This document shows, in pieces, positions 44,692-52,852 of a stretch of DNA of 64,000 nucleotides. The notes under the pieces were generated by a model. The model was given only the letters and a program-made list of their open reading frames with translations, made no database searches and was not told the origin of the DNA. The translations under genes and the position numbers were made by a program. The first letter of the stretch is position 1. Every line of letters starts with the position of its first letter. Source of the stretch: Nocardia sp. NBC_01730 (lineage in GTDB: Bacteria > Actinomycetota > Actinomycetes > Mycobacteriales > Mycobacteriaceae); assembly GCF_035920445.1 (NCBI RefSeq), contig NZ_CP109162.1, forward strand, positions 4,278,001 through 4,342,000. The letters are read 5' to 3'.

Positions 44692-46191
44692 TCAGTGCGC
44701 GAGCACCGGCTCCCCCTCGGCCGGTGCGGGCGCCGTGCTCGGCATCAGCACCGCGGTCAGCGCCGCGCCTGCCACGAAGATCGCGGTGGCCCACCAGAAG
44801 CTGGTGGTGTAGCTCTCGATCGCGGACTGGGCGACGGTCAGCGGGTCCGGCTTGCGGGTGGACAGGTAGTCGCCCGCCGCCGAGGCGGCGATGGTGCTGA
44901 GCAGCGCTGTGCCGATCGAGCCACCGACCTGCTGGCTGGTGTTGATCATGGCCGAGGCCACGCCCGCGTCCTCATGCTGCACACCCGAGGTCGCGCCCTG
45001 GAAGGCGGTCGCCATCGCGCCACCGAGACCGAGACCCAGCAGGACCAGGGCGGGCAGGATGTGCGTGGCGTAGCCGGTGTCCAGACCGATCCTGGTCAGC
45101 CAGGCCATTCCGCCCGCGGCGACCAGGAAGCCGCCGCTGACCACGATCTTCGGTCCGACCTTCGGCAGCAGGAACGAGGGCGCGGTGGTCGAGGAGACCA
45201 CCATCGCGGCGACCATCGGCAGGAACGCCACGCCGGTCATGATCGGCGAGTACCCCAGCGTCAGCTGCATGTAGTAGGTGAGGAACAGGAAGATCGCAAA
45301 CATTCCGATGCCCATGACGAACACCGTCAGGTACGAGGTGCCGCGCATGCGGTCGAGCACGATCCGCATCGGGAGCAGTGGGTGTGCGACCCGGGTCTCC
45401 AGCCAGGCGAACGCCGCAAGCAACACCGCGCCGCCGATCAGGAAGGCGAGAGTGACACTGTCGGTCCAGCCGTGCGACTCCGCGTGCGAAAACCCGTAGA
45501 CGATGCCGAACAGGGCCGCGGTCACCACGACGGTGCCCGGGATATCGAGCTTGGGCCGATCGGTGCCCGCATGCTTGGCCAGCAGCAGCACCGCGCCGAC
45601 CAGAGCGACCGCCGCGAAGGCCAGGTTCACGAACATCACCCAGCGCCAGGACGCCCATTCGGTAAGCGCGCCGCCGAGCAACAGGCCGATCGCGCCGCCG
45701 GTACCGGCGACCGCGCCGAAGATGCCGAACGCCTTCGCCCGCTCGGACGGCTCGGTGAAGGTCACCGTGAGCAGGGACAGCGCGGCCGGTGCGAGCAGCG
45801 CGCCGAAGACGCCTTGCCCGACGCGCGCCGCCACGAGCATTTCGAAACTGGTGGCCGCGCCACCGACGGCCGAGGCGACCGCGAAGCCGATCAGGCCGAT
45901 GATGAAGGTGTTGCGCCTGCCGAACAGGTCACTGAGGCGTCCGCCGAGCAACAGTAGGCTGCCGAAGGCCAGCGCGTAACCTGTGACCACCCAGGAGCGG
46001 TCGCCGTCGCTGAAGCCGAGGTCCTGCTGGGCCGCGGGAAGCGCGATGTTCACTACGGTCGCGTCGAGGACCACCATGAGCTGTGCGACACCGAGCACGG
46101 CGAGCACCCACCAGCGCAGCGCGTGTGATCCGCGTCCCCCAGTTCCTGTTTTGTCGGTGGCGGATGCCCCGCGCTCGATCGTGGTAGTCAT
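44692..46191 (-). CDS. DHA2-family (EmrB/QacA) multidrug exporter
   Basis: The 499-residue protein has 14 predicted helices. It begins VLAVLGVAQLMVVLDATVVN, the DHA2 motif D1. It also carries LLLGGRLSDLFGRRN (motif A) and GTGGAIGLLLGGAL (motif C), and ends in a Pro/Glu-rich tail. It should export drugs or other hydrophobic compounds using the proton gradient. An AAAAGGG site precedes the ATG at 46191. It is divergent from a TetR gene with paired operators between them. Confidence 0.92.
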   Translation of the reverse strand: MTTTIERGASATDKTGTGGRGSHALRWWVLAVLGVAQLMVVLDATVVNIALPAAQQDLGFSDGDRSWVVTGYALAFGSLLLLGGRLSDLFGRRNTFIIGLIGFAVASAVGGAATSFEMLVAARVGQGVFGALLAPAALSLLTVTFTEPSERAKAFGIFGAVAGTGGAIGLLLGGALTEWASWRWVMFVNLAFAAVALVGAVLLLAKHAGTDRPKLDIPGTVVVTAALFGIVYGFSHAESHGWTDSVTLAFLIGGAVLLAAFAWLETRVAHPLLPMRIVLDRMRGTSYLTVFVMGIGMFAIFLFLTYYMQLTLGYSPIMTGVAFLPMVAAMVVSSTTAPSFLLPKVGPKIVVSGGFLVAAGGMAWLTRIGLDTGYATHILPALVLLGLGLGGAMATAFQGATSGVQHEDAGVASAMINTSQQVGGSIGTALLSTIAASAAGDYLSTRKPDPLTVAQSAIESYTTSFWWATAIFVAGAALTAVLMPSTAPAPAEGEPVLAH

Positions 46192-46219
46192 GTGTACCCT
46201 TTTGTCTCGAGTATTGATG

Positions 46220-46279
46220 CGGAGACGTCACCTCCGCTTACCGGTAGACGTTATCACGATAACGGAGATACTGCCTCCG
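46220..46279. promoter_or_regulatory. Paired TetR operators
   Basis: Two 17-bp sites of the form CGGAG-N7-CTCCG lie at 46220-46236 and 46263-46279, 43 bp apart (about four helical turns). A 14-bp perfect palindrome GTTATCACGATAAC (46250-46263) lies between them. They fill the space between the divergent exporter and TetR genes and are the natural binding sites of that repressor. Confidence 0.75.
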
Positions 46280-46310
46280 TTTAATCCCGGGTAGTTGATA
46301 GAATGAACTT

Positions 46311-46988
46311 GTGAATCACGCCACGGTCGCCTCCCCGCCCCGGCGCCTACGTGCCGATGCCGCGCGAAATCAGCAACGGATCATCGCCGCGGCGCGCGAG
46401 CTGTTCGCCGACCACGGACTCGAGATCACCCTCGACGACGTGGCCGAACGCGCGGGCGTCGGCGTCGGCACGGTCTACCGCCGCTTCGCGAACAAGAGGG
46501 AACTGATCGTTGAAGTCTTCGACCAGAACCTGAGCGATTTCGCCGACGCGGCGGACGCCGCCTACCGACACCCGGACCCATGGTTCGGACTTGTCGAATT
46601 CTTCGAATACGCGTGCAGGCATATGGCCACCAACCGCGGATTCAGCGAGGTCATGCTCGAGCTCGAGGAAGACCAGACGAACCGATTCATCGTCGTCCGC
46701 GATCGGATCAAGCCCACCGTGACCGCCATCTGCGAGCGCGCACGCACCGCGGGAGCCCTCGCCGAGGGGATCGAGCCTTCGGACTTCTTCGCGCTCGTGC
46801 ACATGGTCGACGGTATCGCCGAGTTCGCGAAGCCGGTCAATCCCGACGTCTGGCAGCGATATATGGCCATCGCACTCAACGGCGTGCGCGCAGACGGCAT
46901 CCCGCGCCAGCATCTCGAAGTCCCGCCGCTGGCCGAGGAGGAAGTCGAGAAGGCCAAGCACCTCACCTGCGCGAATCGCAGGAGGTAG
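46311..46988 (+). CDS. TetR-family repressor
   Basis: The 225-residue protein has an N-terminal HTH (residues 15-65: QQRIIAAARELFADHGLEIT, then LDDVAERAGVGVGTVYRRFA). The all-helical ligand domain fits the TetR_C_33/SbtR-like type (FFEYACRHMATNRGFSEVML). It starts with GTG at 46311. Its most likely target is the divergent DHA2 exporter, through the two CGGAG-N7-CTCCG sites. The inducer is unknown. Confidence 0.9.
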   Translation: MNHATVASPPRRLRADAARNQQRIIAAARELFADHGLEITLDDVAERAGVGVGTVYRRFANKRELIVEVFDQNLSDFADAADAAYRHPDPWFGLVEFFEYACRHMATNRGFSEVMLELEEDQTNRFIVVRDRIKPTVTAICERARTAGALAEGIEPSDFFALVHMVDGIAEFAKPVNPDVWQRYMAIALNGVRADGIPRQHLEVPPLAEEEVEKAKHLTCANRRR

Positions 46989-47029
46989 CACATTCCGGCG
47001 TAAGTAGCGCGCATCACAATCGCTCCAGT

Positions 47030-47051
47030 AAATTGGTCACATGACCAATTT
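47030..47051. promoter_or_regulatory. Palindrome spanning a start codon
   Basis: Perfect ten-base arms AAATTGGTCA (47030-47039) and TGACCAATTT (47042-47051) are separated by two bases, with the ATG of the oxidase gene at 47041-47043 at the centre. It could be an operator that blocks transcription, or an RNA hairpin that hides the start codon. Confidence 0.6.
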
Positions 47052-48339
47052 GTGGGTGAACTGGGCAGGCGATCAGCAGTGCGCGCCTGCGACCTTCGCC
47101 ACTCCGTGCTCCCCCGACGAAGTGGCCGATCTACTCGGCAGCGCCGAGGCCAAGGGACAGACCGTGCGCGTCGCGGGCGCGGGTCATTCGTTCACCGACA
47201 CCGTTCTCACCGACGGCATCCTGCTGAACCTGGCAAACCTGAACCGCGTCCTCGATGTCGACCACGCCACCGGGCTCGTCCGGCTCGAGGCGGGCATCAC
47301 CCTGAACGCCGCGAGCAATGCGCTGCATGAGCACGGCCTCGCCTTCCCGAACCTGGGCGACATCGACGCGCAGACCGTGGCGGGCGCGACCGCCACCGGC
47401 ACCCACGGCACCGGTGCCACATTGCAAAACCTTTCCGCCGCACTGGATTCGGTCGAGCTGATGCTCGCCGACGGCAGCAGGGCCGAGCTGAACGCGCGGA
47501 CCGACCCCGACGGCTGGCGCGCGGCGCGGGTCAGCGTCGGCGCCCTCGGCGTCGTCACCGCCGTGACGGTGCGGATGGTGCCCTCCTTCGTGCTGGAAGG
47601 GATCGAGCGACCGGTGCACGTGGACGACGTGCTCGCCGACCTGGATTCGTTCGTCGACGGCAACGAGCACTTCGAGTTCTACATGTTCGCGCACAGCCCC
47701 CTGGCCATGACCAAACGAAACAACCGCGTGGCACTGCCGGAGCAGCCGCGTGGCAAGGCCGTGGACTGGTTCGCGGACATCCTGATGTCCAACTACCTGT
47801 TCGATGGGATGTGCAAGCTGAGCCGACGGCAGCCGCGCCTGGTGCCGTTGATCCAGCGCGGCGCCGCTTATGCGGGCAGCTACCGGCGCCAAGTGGACCG
47901 TTCCTATCGAGTGTTCGCCTCGCCGCGCCTGATCCGCTTCATCGAGATGGAGTACGCCGTTCCGCGCGAGCACTCCGTCGACGCTATCCGCGAGATCACA
48001 GAAGTGACCGCGAAATTCGACACACCGATGCCCATCGAGGTGCGGTGGGTCGCGCCCGACGACGCCTTCCTCTCCCCCGCGGGTGGCCGCGAGACCTGCT
48101 ACATCGCGGTGCACCAATACCGCGGCATGGAATTCGAGCCGTACTTCCGTGCCTGCGAAGCGGTGTTCGACCGCTACGACGGACGCCCGCACTGGGGCAA
48201 GCGCCACTTCCAGACCGCCGAAACCCTGCGCGACCGCTATCCCGACTGGGACCGTTTCGCCGAGGTACGTCGGCGCCTCGACCCGAAGGGGCGCTTCGCC
48301 AACGCCTACCTCGACCGAGTGCTCGGCCCGGTCGGCTGA
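47041..48339 (+). CDS. FAD-linked aldonolactone oxidase (gulonolactone/arabinonolactone type)
   Basis: The 432-residue protein has an N-terminal PCMH FAD-binding domain (VRVAGAGHSFTDTVLTDGIL, FPNLGDIDAQTVAGATATGT, HGTG). The C-terminal ALO domain ends with the HWGKRHFQT signature (HWxK) and RLDPKGRFANAYLDRVLG. Family enzymes oxidise aldono-1,4-lactones. The His that carries FAD covalently in some members corresponds to the GAGHS motif. No ribosome-binding site is visible, and the start codon sits in a palindrome, so translation may be leaderless. Confidence 0.9.
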   Translation: MTNLWVNWAGDQQCAPATFATPCSPDEVADLLGSAEAKGQTVRVAGAGHSFTDTVLTDGILLNLANLNRVLDVDHATGLVRLEAGITLNAASNALHEHGLAFPNLGDIDAQTVAGATATGTHGTGATLQNLSAALDSVELMLADGSRAELNARTDPDGWRAARVSVGALGVVTAVTVRMVPSFVLEGIERPVHVDDVLADLDSFVDGNEHFEFYMFAHSPLAMTKRNNRVALPEQPRGKAVDWFADILMSNYLFDGMCKLSRRQPRLVPLIQRGAAYAGSYRRQVDRSYRVFASPRLIRFIEMEYAVPREHSVDAIREITEVTAKFDTPMPIEVRWVAPDDAFLSPAGGRETCYIAVHQYRGMEFEPYFRACEAVFDRYDGRPHWGKRHFQTAETLRDRYPDWDRFAEVRRRLDPKGRFANAYLDRVLGPVG

Positions 48340-49125
48340 ACCGACTCCGCTCGAAGGACGGTGGGGCACAGTCGATCGGTCAGGCAGCGAGGATCTCCGC
48401 GACCAGGCGGGGCACGGCCGTGCCGATGGGATTCGCGGACAACCTCGGTCACTATGACGTCATAGCAGGGTCGGCATCGACAGTGACCAGCGCATGCCAC
48501 TGTCCCCCGTCATGCTGGTAAAGCCCAGGGGTGGCGGCGAGCCGACAGCGACGGATAGACGATGAGAGATCACTAGGACCGTCCCACTGCTGCCGGAACG
48601 GTTGCGCTACTTCCCGATCGCCTACGAAGCCCGCCGCCTCGAGCGCGACCGTCAGCGGCTGCGCAAGATGATCGATCTGCGTCCGCTCTGACCGATCAGC
48701 CGGCGCTGTTCCGCCGACCATGAGACGACGTGGCCCTGGACGGCCCCGTCCAAGGCGCTGAGCTTCCGGTGCGGCAATCAACTTCGAGAAGAACCCGGAC
48801 AGGCGCCGACCGACGACACCGGATGGCCGAACGCCACGGATCGACCTCGGCACGAGCATCTGAATCACCGTCCAGTCCGGTCTATCCAGGCGAAGGCCAC
48901 GCTCCGGCAAACGCTGCGTGGCAACCGCTTCGAGCCTGTGACCGGGGATCGGTCCGCGGCGTGTGCACTCATCCGCAAGCGAACGAACGCTGCGCGGTAA
49001 CGATTCGCGGCGCGCTGGTATACGTATCTCATACGCTACGAAAGCGTTTCGGCTCCAACCACGCCGGGCAGCGGGCCCAGCGGCCAGCACACTCCCTGCT
49101 CTGCTCACCGAAAGGCGTTCTCATC
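48340..49125. other. 785-bp region without a supported gene
   Basis: Two coding scraps look real. On the minus strand at 48380-48435 is SANPIGTAVPRLVAEILAA before a stop. On the plus strand at 48575-48691 is ERLRYFPIAYEARRLERDRQ before a stop. Neither has a start or an identifiable family. They suggest eroded genes between the oxidase and arsC. Confidence 0.4.
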
Positions 49126-49539
49126 ATGGCCCACAAACCCAGTGTGCTGTTCGTCTGCGTGCACAACGCGGGCAGATCGCAGATGGCCGCCGGGTTGCTC
49201 ACCGCGCTCGCCGATGACCGTATCGATGTGCGGTCGGCGGGCAGCGCGCCTGCCGAGACGCTCAACCCGACCGTGGTCGAAGCCATGGCCGAGATCGGCA
49301 TCGACATCTCCGGCCGCACCCCCAAGCCACTCACGATGGATGCCATCGGCATCTCCGATGTCGTGGTCACGATGGGCTGCGGCGACGCATGCCCGTACTT
49401 CCCCGGCATCAGCTATCGCGACTGGGTGCTCCCGGATCCCTCCGAGCAGACCCTCGACGTGGTCCGCACCATCCGCGACCGCGTCCGCATCCTGGTGGAG
49501 AACCTGATCGCCGAACTCGTCCCCGCACCCGCGCGCTGA
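49126..49539 (+). CDS. arsC: Arsenate reductase, low-molecular-weight phosphatase type
   Basis: The 137-residue protein carries the phosphatase-like P-loop FVCVHNAGRSQMAAGL (C-x5-R-S). It also has RSAGSAPAETLNPTVVEAMA, VVTMGCGDACPYFPG with the downstream cysteines, and the catalytic Asp in WVLPDPSEQ. In actinobacteria this class reduces arsenate with mycothiol/mycoredoxin or thioredoxin. No arsenite exporter or ArsR gene is adjacent, so it may work with genes elsewhere. Confidence 0.88.
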   Translation: MAHKPSVLFVCVHNAGRSQMAAGLLTALADDRIDVRSAGSAPAETLNPTVVEAMAEIGIDISGRTPKPLTMDAIGISDVVVTMGCGDACPYFPGISYRDWVLPDPSEQTLDVVRTIRDRVRILVENLIAELVPAPAR

Positions 49540-49595
49540 CCCGGTTGTCCGATTCATTCAAGACCGAGCGCCCGGCGCTGCCTACGCTGGCCGAT

Positions 49596-50000
49596 ATGAC
49601 TCCACAACTCGACGTCATCGGCATCATTGTCACCGATATGGCAGCAGCGGTGGCCTTCTATCGCCGTCTCGGCCTGGACTTTCCCGCGGGTTCCGAGCAG
49701 GAAGCGCACGCTGAGGCGGCCCTCCCCAACGGCCTGCGGATCGCGCTCGACACCGAGGCCATCATCCAGTCGTTCCACACCGACTGGACGCCTCCGCAGG
49801 GCGGCGGCCGCCTTGCCATCGCCTTCCGCTGCGCCGACCCCACCGAGGTCGACGCCCTCTATACCGACCTGGTGGACGCCGGTTACCACGGTGAGCTGAA
49901 ACCATGGGACGCCTTCTGGGGCCAGCGCTACGCGGTGGTCCACGACCCCGACGGCAACGGGATCGACCTCTACGCCGCCCTCCCGACCACCACCGGATAG
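49596..50000 (+). CDS. Glyoxalase/bleomycin-resistance (VOC) family protein
   Basis: The 134-residue single VOC domain has VIGIIVTDMAAAVAFYRRLG at the N-terminus and GQRYAVVHDPDGNGIDLYAA at the end. Two beta-alpha-beta-beta-beta units are evident. The usual metal ligands are only partly clear, so it may be a binding protein rather than an enzyme. It lies 56 bp after arsC and converges on an AraC gene. Confidence 0.82.
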   Translation: MTPQLDVIGIIVTDMAAAVAFYRRLGLDFPAGSEQEAHAEAALPNGLRIALDTEAIIQSFHTDWTPPQGGGRLAIAFRCADPTEVDALYTDLVDAGYHGELKPWDAFWGQRYAVVHDPDGNGIDLYAALPTTTG

Positions 50001-50101
50001 CCAGGCCGCCGACGCACCGTTCGCGACCTACACGTCGCGCCCACCTCGGCACTGGACCATGCGCCGAATTCGACCGGGTCACCACGAGGCCACACTCAGC
50101 G

Positions 50102-50818
50102 CTACGACCTGGCGAGCAACTCCGTCAACGGAATCCCTGCCAGTGCGCGCACATCACGGGACAGGTGCGCTTGGTCGGCAAACCCCGCCAACGCCGCGGT
50201 CTCGGCGAGCGGCACGCCGCGGCGAGCCGCCGCCAGGGCGCGTTGCAGACGCAGCACCCTGGCAAGGGTTTTGGGGCCGTAGCCGAACGCGGCCAACGAC
50301 CTGCGATGCAGGGTCCGCTCGCCGATGCCTGCGCCGGCGGCGATCGCCGCCACCGACCAACCGGCGTCCAACGCGGCGGTCATCCGCGACACGAGCGGAT
50401 CAGCCTGATCGGCCACGGCCGCGCGGCGCAGTACGACCTCTTCCAACGCCGTGGCCGTATCGTCGGCGGCCTCGAGCTGTCCGACGAGCGACCGGACCGC
50501 CGACGAGGGCCATAGATCCGCGAGATCGACCCGCTGATCGCGCACCTCATGCGCGGGGACGCCGAGCAGCGCGGGCGCCGTGCCGGGCGAGAACCGGACG
50601 CCGACGTACCGGACGCCGTCCGACGCCGGCGGATGGTGGGCGCGAGTGTCCGGCCCGGCGACCACGAGTCGCCCGGCCCTCCAGATCAGATCCATGCAGC
50701 CGTCGGGCAGCACGGGCAGCACCGGGTCCATACCGTCGACGGTCCTGGTCCACAGCACGGCCCCCGCGAACCGCGACGGTCGCTCGCGATACTGCCCCGC
50801 GCCACCGACCTCGTTCAC
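50102..50818 (-). CDS. AraC-family regulator with DUF6597-type N-terminus
   Basis: The protein is about 238 residues. The N-terminal domain has VLPDGCMDLIWRAGRLVVAG and VGVRFSPGTAPALLGVPA, the small sensing domain common in actinobacterial AraC proteins. The two C-terminal HTH units follow (SVAAIAAGAGIGERTLHRRS and PLAETAALAGFADQAHLSRD). The GTG start at 50818 is the most likely, but a longer frame exists. It faces the VOC gene tail-to-tail. Confidence 0.8.
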   Translation of the reverse strand: MNEVGGAGQYRERPSRFAGAVLWTRTVDGMDPVLPVLPDGCMDLIWRAGRLVVAGPDTRAHHPPASDGVRYVGVRFSPGTAPALLGVPAHEVRDQRVDLADLWPSSAVRSLVGQLEAADDTATALEEVVLRRAAVADQADPLVSRMTAALDAGWSVAAIAAGAGIGERTLHRRSLAAFGYGPKTLARVLRLQRALAAARRGVPLAETAALAGFADQAHLSRDVRALAGIPLTELLARS

Positions 50819-51042
50819 CTCGCCGACGCTACTCCCGACAACCGATCGAGACCCTTTCCGTCTCGAAACCGCGAGCAACGCCATACGGAGGCACGTCTGG
50901 TCACGCAACCAACTGACCCGCCGGATGGTGCTGCAGGCACCCGAGTCCCGCATGTACAGGCTTACTCCGGTGCGCGGGTGGTCTGAGCATCGCACGTCTA
51001 CCGAGCGGTGCGTTTCGATCTCGGCGAGCGGCTCCGCCGCGG

Positions 51043-51558
51043 TCAGCGGGGAGTGTGCGGCGTGACGGGAACGACACCGCGCGGGGCGACGCGAATGTAC
51101 GGATCGGGGTGCGCTGCGGCGATTCTCGATTCCGGATCTTTACAACCGACGGTTACGTCGCCGGTCGGCGCGGAGGAAAACGTCCACAGCGTCATCCACT
51201 CCGTGTCGCCGACGGTCTCGGTCTTCTTCACGTCCGAAGACCGCAGATCTTCGTTCCGTCCCGAACTTTCGGTCACCGTACAGCGAATAGCGTTGGCCGC
51301 CTCACCCCATGCGACCGGCACTCTGATATCCAGCACCGCGTCGGCGGGCACCGAGACTGTCTTCATCTCACCCAGCAAAATCCGGACAATACTCTCCGCT
51401 TTGTCGTCGTCACGCACATCCGGCGTCGCGCGCACGGAACTCACGGCCACAGCGGCGGCACTCGTCGATGTCGATTCCCTGCTCGCCGACGTATCGTCGG
51501 AACACCCCGACACGGTGGCGGCGACCAGCGCGGGAACCGCCATCCAGATCAGTTTCAC
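51043..51558 (-). CDS. Putative lipoprotein
   Basis: The 171-residue protein has a lipoprotein signal (MKLIWMAVPALVAATVSGC, lipobox VSGC, Cys19) and a Ser/Thr-rich linker. A domain of about 110 residues follows, with two cysteines (AIRCTVTE and TVGCKDPE) probably bonded to each other. I do not recognise a family; similar exported proteins occur in Nocardia. The 317 bp up to the divergent hydrolase start contain no gene and should hold both promoters. Confidence 0.7.
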   Translation of the reverse strand: MKLIWMAVPALVAATVSGCSDDTSASRESTSTSAAAVAVSSVRATPDVRDDDKAESIVRILLGEMKTVSVPADAVLDIRVPVAWGEAANAIRCTVTESSGRNEDLRSSDVKKTETVGDTEWMTLWTFSSAPTGDVTVGCKDPESRIAAAHPDPYIRVAPRGVVPVTPHTPR

Positions 51559-51875
51559 AGTTCAGACCTCTCGTCGCGCCCATCACAAGGCGATCGGTAC
51601 GGATCAGCGATCCAACTGAGCATGACAACGTCGAAGTGAAAAATGTTGGCTACACGCCGTAGAAAATCGGCAATTCGACGGCAATGGGAAGAATCGGCCC
51701 GATGTCACCGAAACTCCTTGTTGAATCGGCGGCCCATTCGGCGATCTCCGACACCGACTTCGGGTAATCGGTTTGCCGCCGAAGGGTTCTCGCCATGTTG
51801 GCGTTGGGCACCCGGATTGCGCCACCGCGCGGCGGATAGGATCGTACTGGTCGTTTTTATTCTCACGGAGGCCTG
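51559..51875. other. Divergent intergenic region
   Basis: About 317 bp separate the lipoprotein gene start and the hydrolase gene start. I see no further gene and no clear operator. Confidence 0.4.
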
Positions 51876-52652
51876 GTGACTTCGCCCGTCATGTTCGAAC
51901 AGATCGATCTATCGCTGCCCGACGGCACAGTCGATTGCTACTCGGCCCATCCCGACGACGGCGCTCGCCATCCCGGCGTGCTGTTCTTCATGGACGCCTA
52001 CGGTCTGCGCCCGTGGTTGCGGGAAATGGTGGAGACGATCGCCGCGCACGGCTACACCGTGCTCGCGCCCAACATCTTCTACCGCTCCGGCCGAGCCCCG
52101 GTCCTGCCCATGCCCGATCGGAGCGACCCCGACGCCCACGCGGCGTTCTTCGCGGCGCTCGGTCCCATGCGCGCGGCGCTGACCCCGGAGAAGGCGATCG
52201 AGGACGCGAACGCCTACCTCGACTGGCTCGCCGCCTCCGAGTTCGTCACCCCGGGCGCGCTCGCCACGACCGGCTACTGCATGGGCGGCAGGCTGGCGTT
52301 GCGCACCGCGGCGGCCTTCGGCGATCAGGTGGCCGCCGCGGCGAGCTTCCACGGCGGCTATCTGGCCGCCGACGACCGCCCCGACAGTCCGCACCACGAC
52401 GCGGCGAGCATCACCGCGGAACTGTTCATCGCCCACGCCGACCAGGACGGTTCCATGCCGCCCGACCAGATCGAGCGGCTGGAAGCGGCGCTGGACACTG
52501 CGAACGTGCGCTACACCTCGACGGTCTACCCGGACGCCCGGCACGGCTTCACCATGCGCGACACGGCGGTGTTCCGAGAAGACGCCTACGAACGGCACCT
52601 GCGGGACCTGTTCGCACTGCTCGATCGCGCCTTGCCCGCGTCGGCGGAATAG
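51876..52652 (+). CDS. Dienelactone hydrolase-family protein
   Basis: The 258-residue alpha/beta hydrolase has the nucleophilic Cys in TGYCMGGRLALR, the catalytic Asp in IAHADQDGSMP and the His in PDARHGFTMRD. This is the Cys-Asp-His triad of dienelactone hydrolases. The true substrate is uncertain, since many relatives act on other esters. The GTG at 51876 follows GGAGG. Confidence 0.9.
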   Translation: MTSPVMFEQIDLSLPDGTVDCYSAHPDDGARHPGVLFFMDAYGLRPWLREMVETIAAHGYTVLAPNIFYRSGRAPVLPMPDRSDPDAHAAFFAALGPMRAALTPEKAIEDANAYLDWLAASEFVTPGALATTGYCMGGRLALRTAAAFGDQVAAAASFHGGYLAADDRPDSPHHDAASITAELFIAHADQDGSMPPDQIERLEAALDTANVRYTSTVYPDARHGFTMRDTAVFREDAYERHLRDLFALLDRALPASAE

Positions 52653-52792
52653 ACTCGGATTCATCCGATGTTTCGCATGGGGTGGACGTCAGGGCCAGGC
52701 GTCGGCTGTGGGGCCCGGTTCCGATAAGACATTGCCCATGGAACCGCCGGTTCCGCTTAGTGTGTCGGTAGGCGATCATCGGGAGGACCACC

Positions 52793-52852
52793 ATGGCGAG
52801 ACTGTTGTGGCTGGGGAAACGCAACAACGGGGCGGAGCATCGGCGTGTCTGA
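52793..52852 (+). CDS. Possible 19-residue leader peptide
   Basis: ATG 52793 lies behind GGGAGG and opens a basic 19-codon frame (start MARLLWLGKRNNG). It ends at the TGA 52850-52852 and overlaps the GTG start of the next gene by eight bases. The next gene has no ribosome-binding site of its own, so reinitiation or coupling from this frame is plausible. Confidence 0.4.
   Translation: MARLLWLGKRNNGAEHRRV

Noticed and set aside
44491..45957. Long plus-strand open frame opposite the DHA2 exporter
   Set aside because: It is an antisense shadow of a clear 14-helix transporter. Its composition is low-complexity His/Arg/Gln and no family fits.
48452..49108. 218-codon minus-strand open frame in the gap before arsC
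   Set aside because: It has no ribosome-binding site, no domain and arginine-rich composition. It probably has no function.
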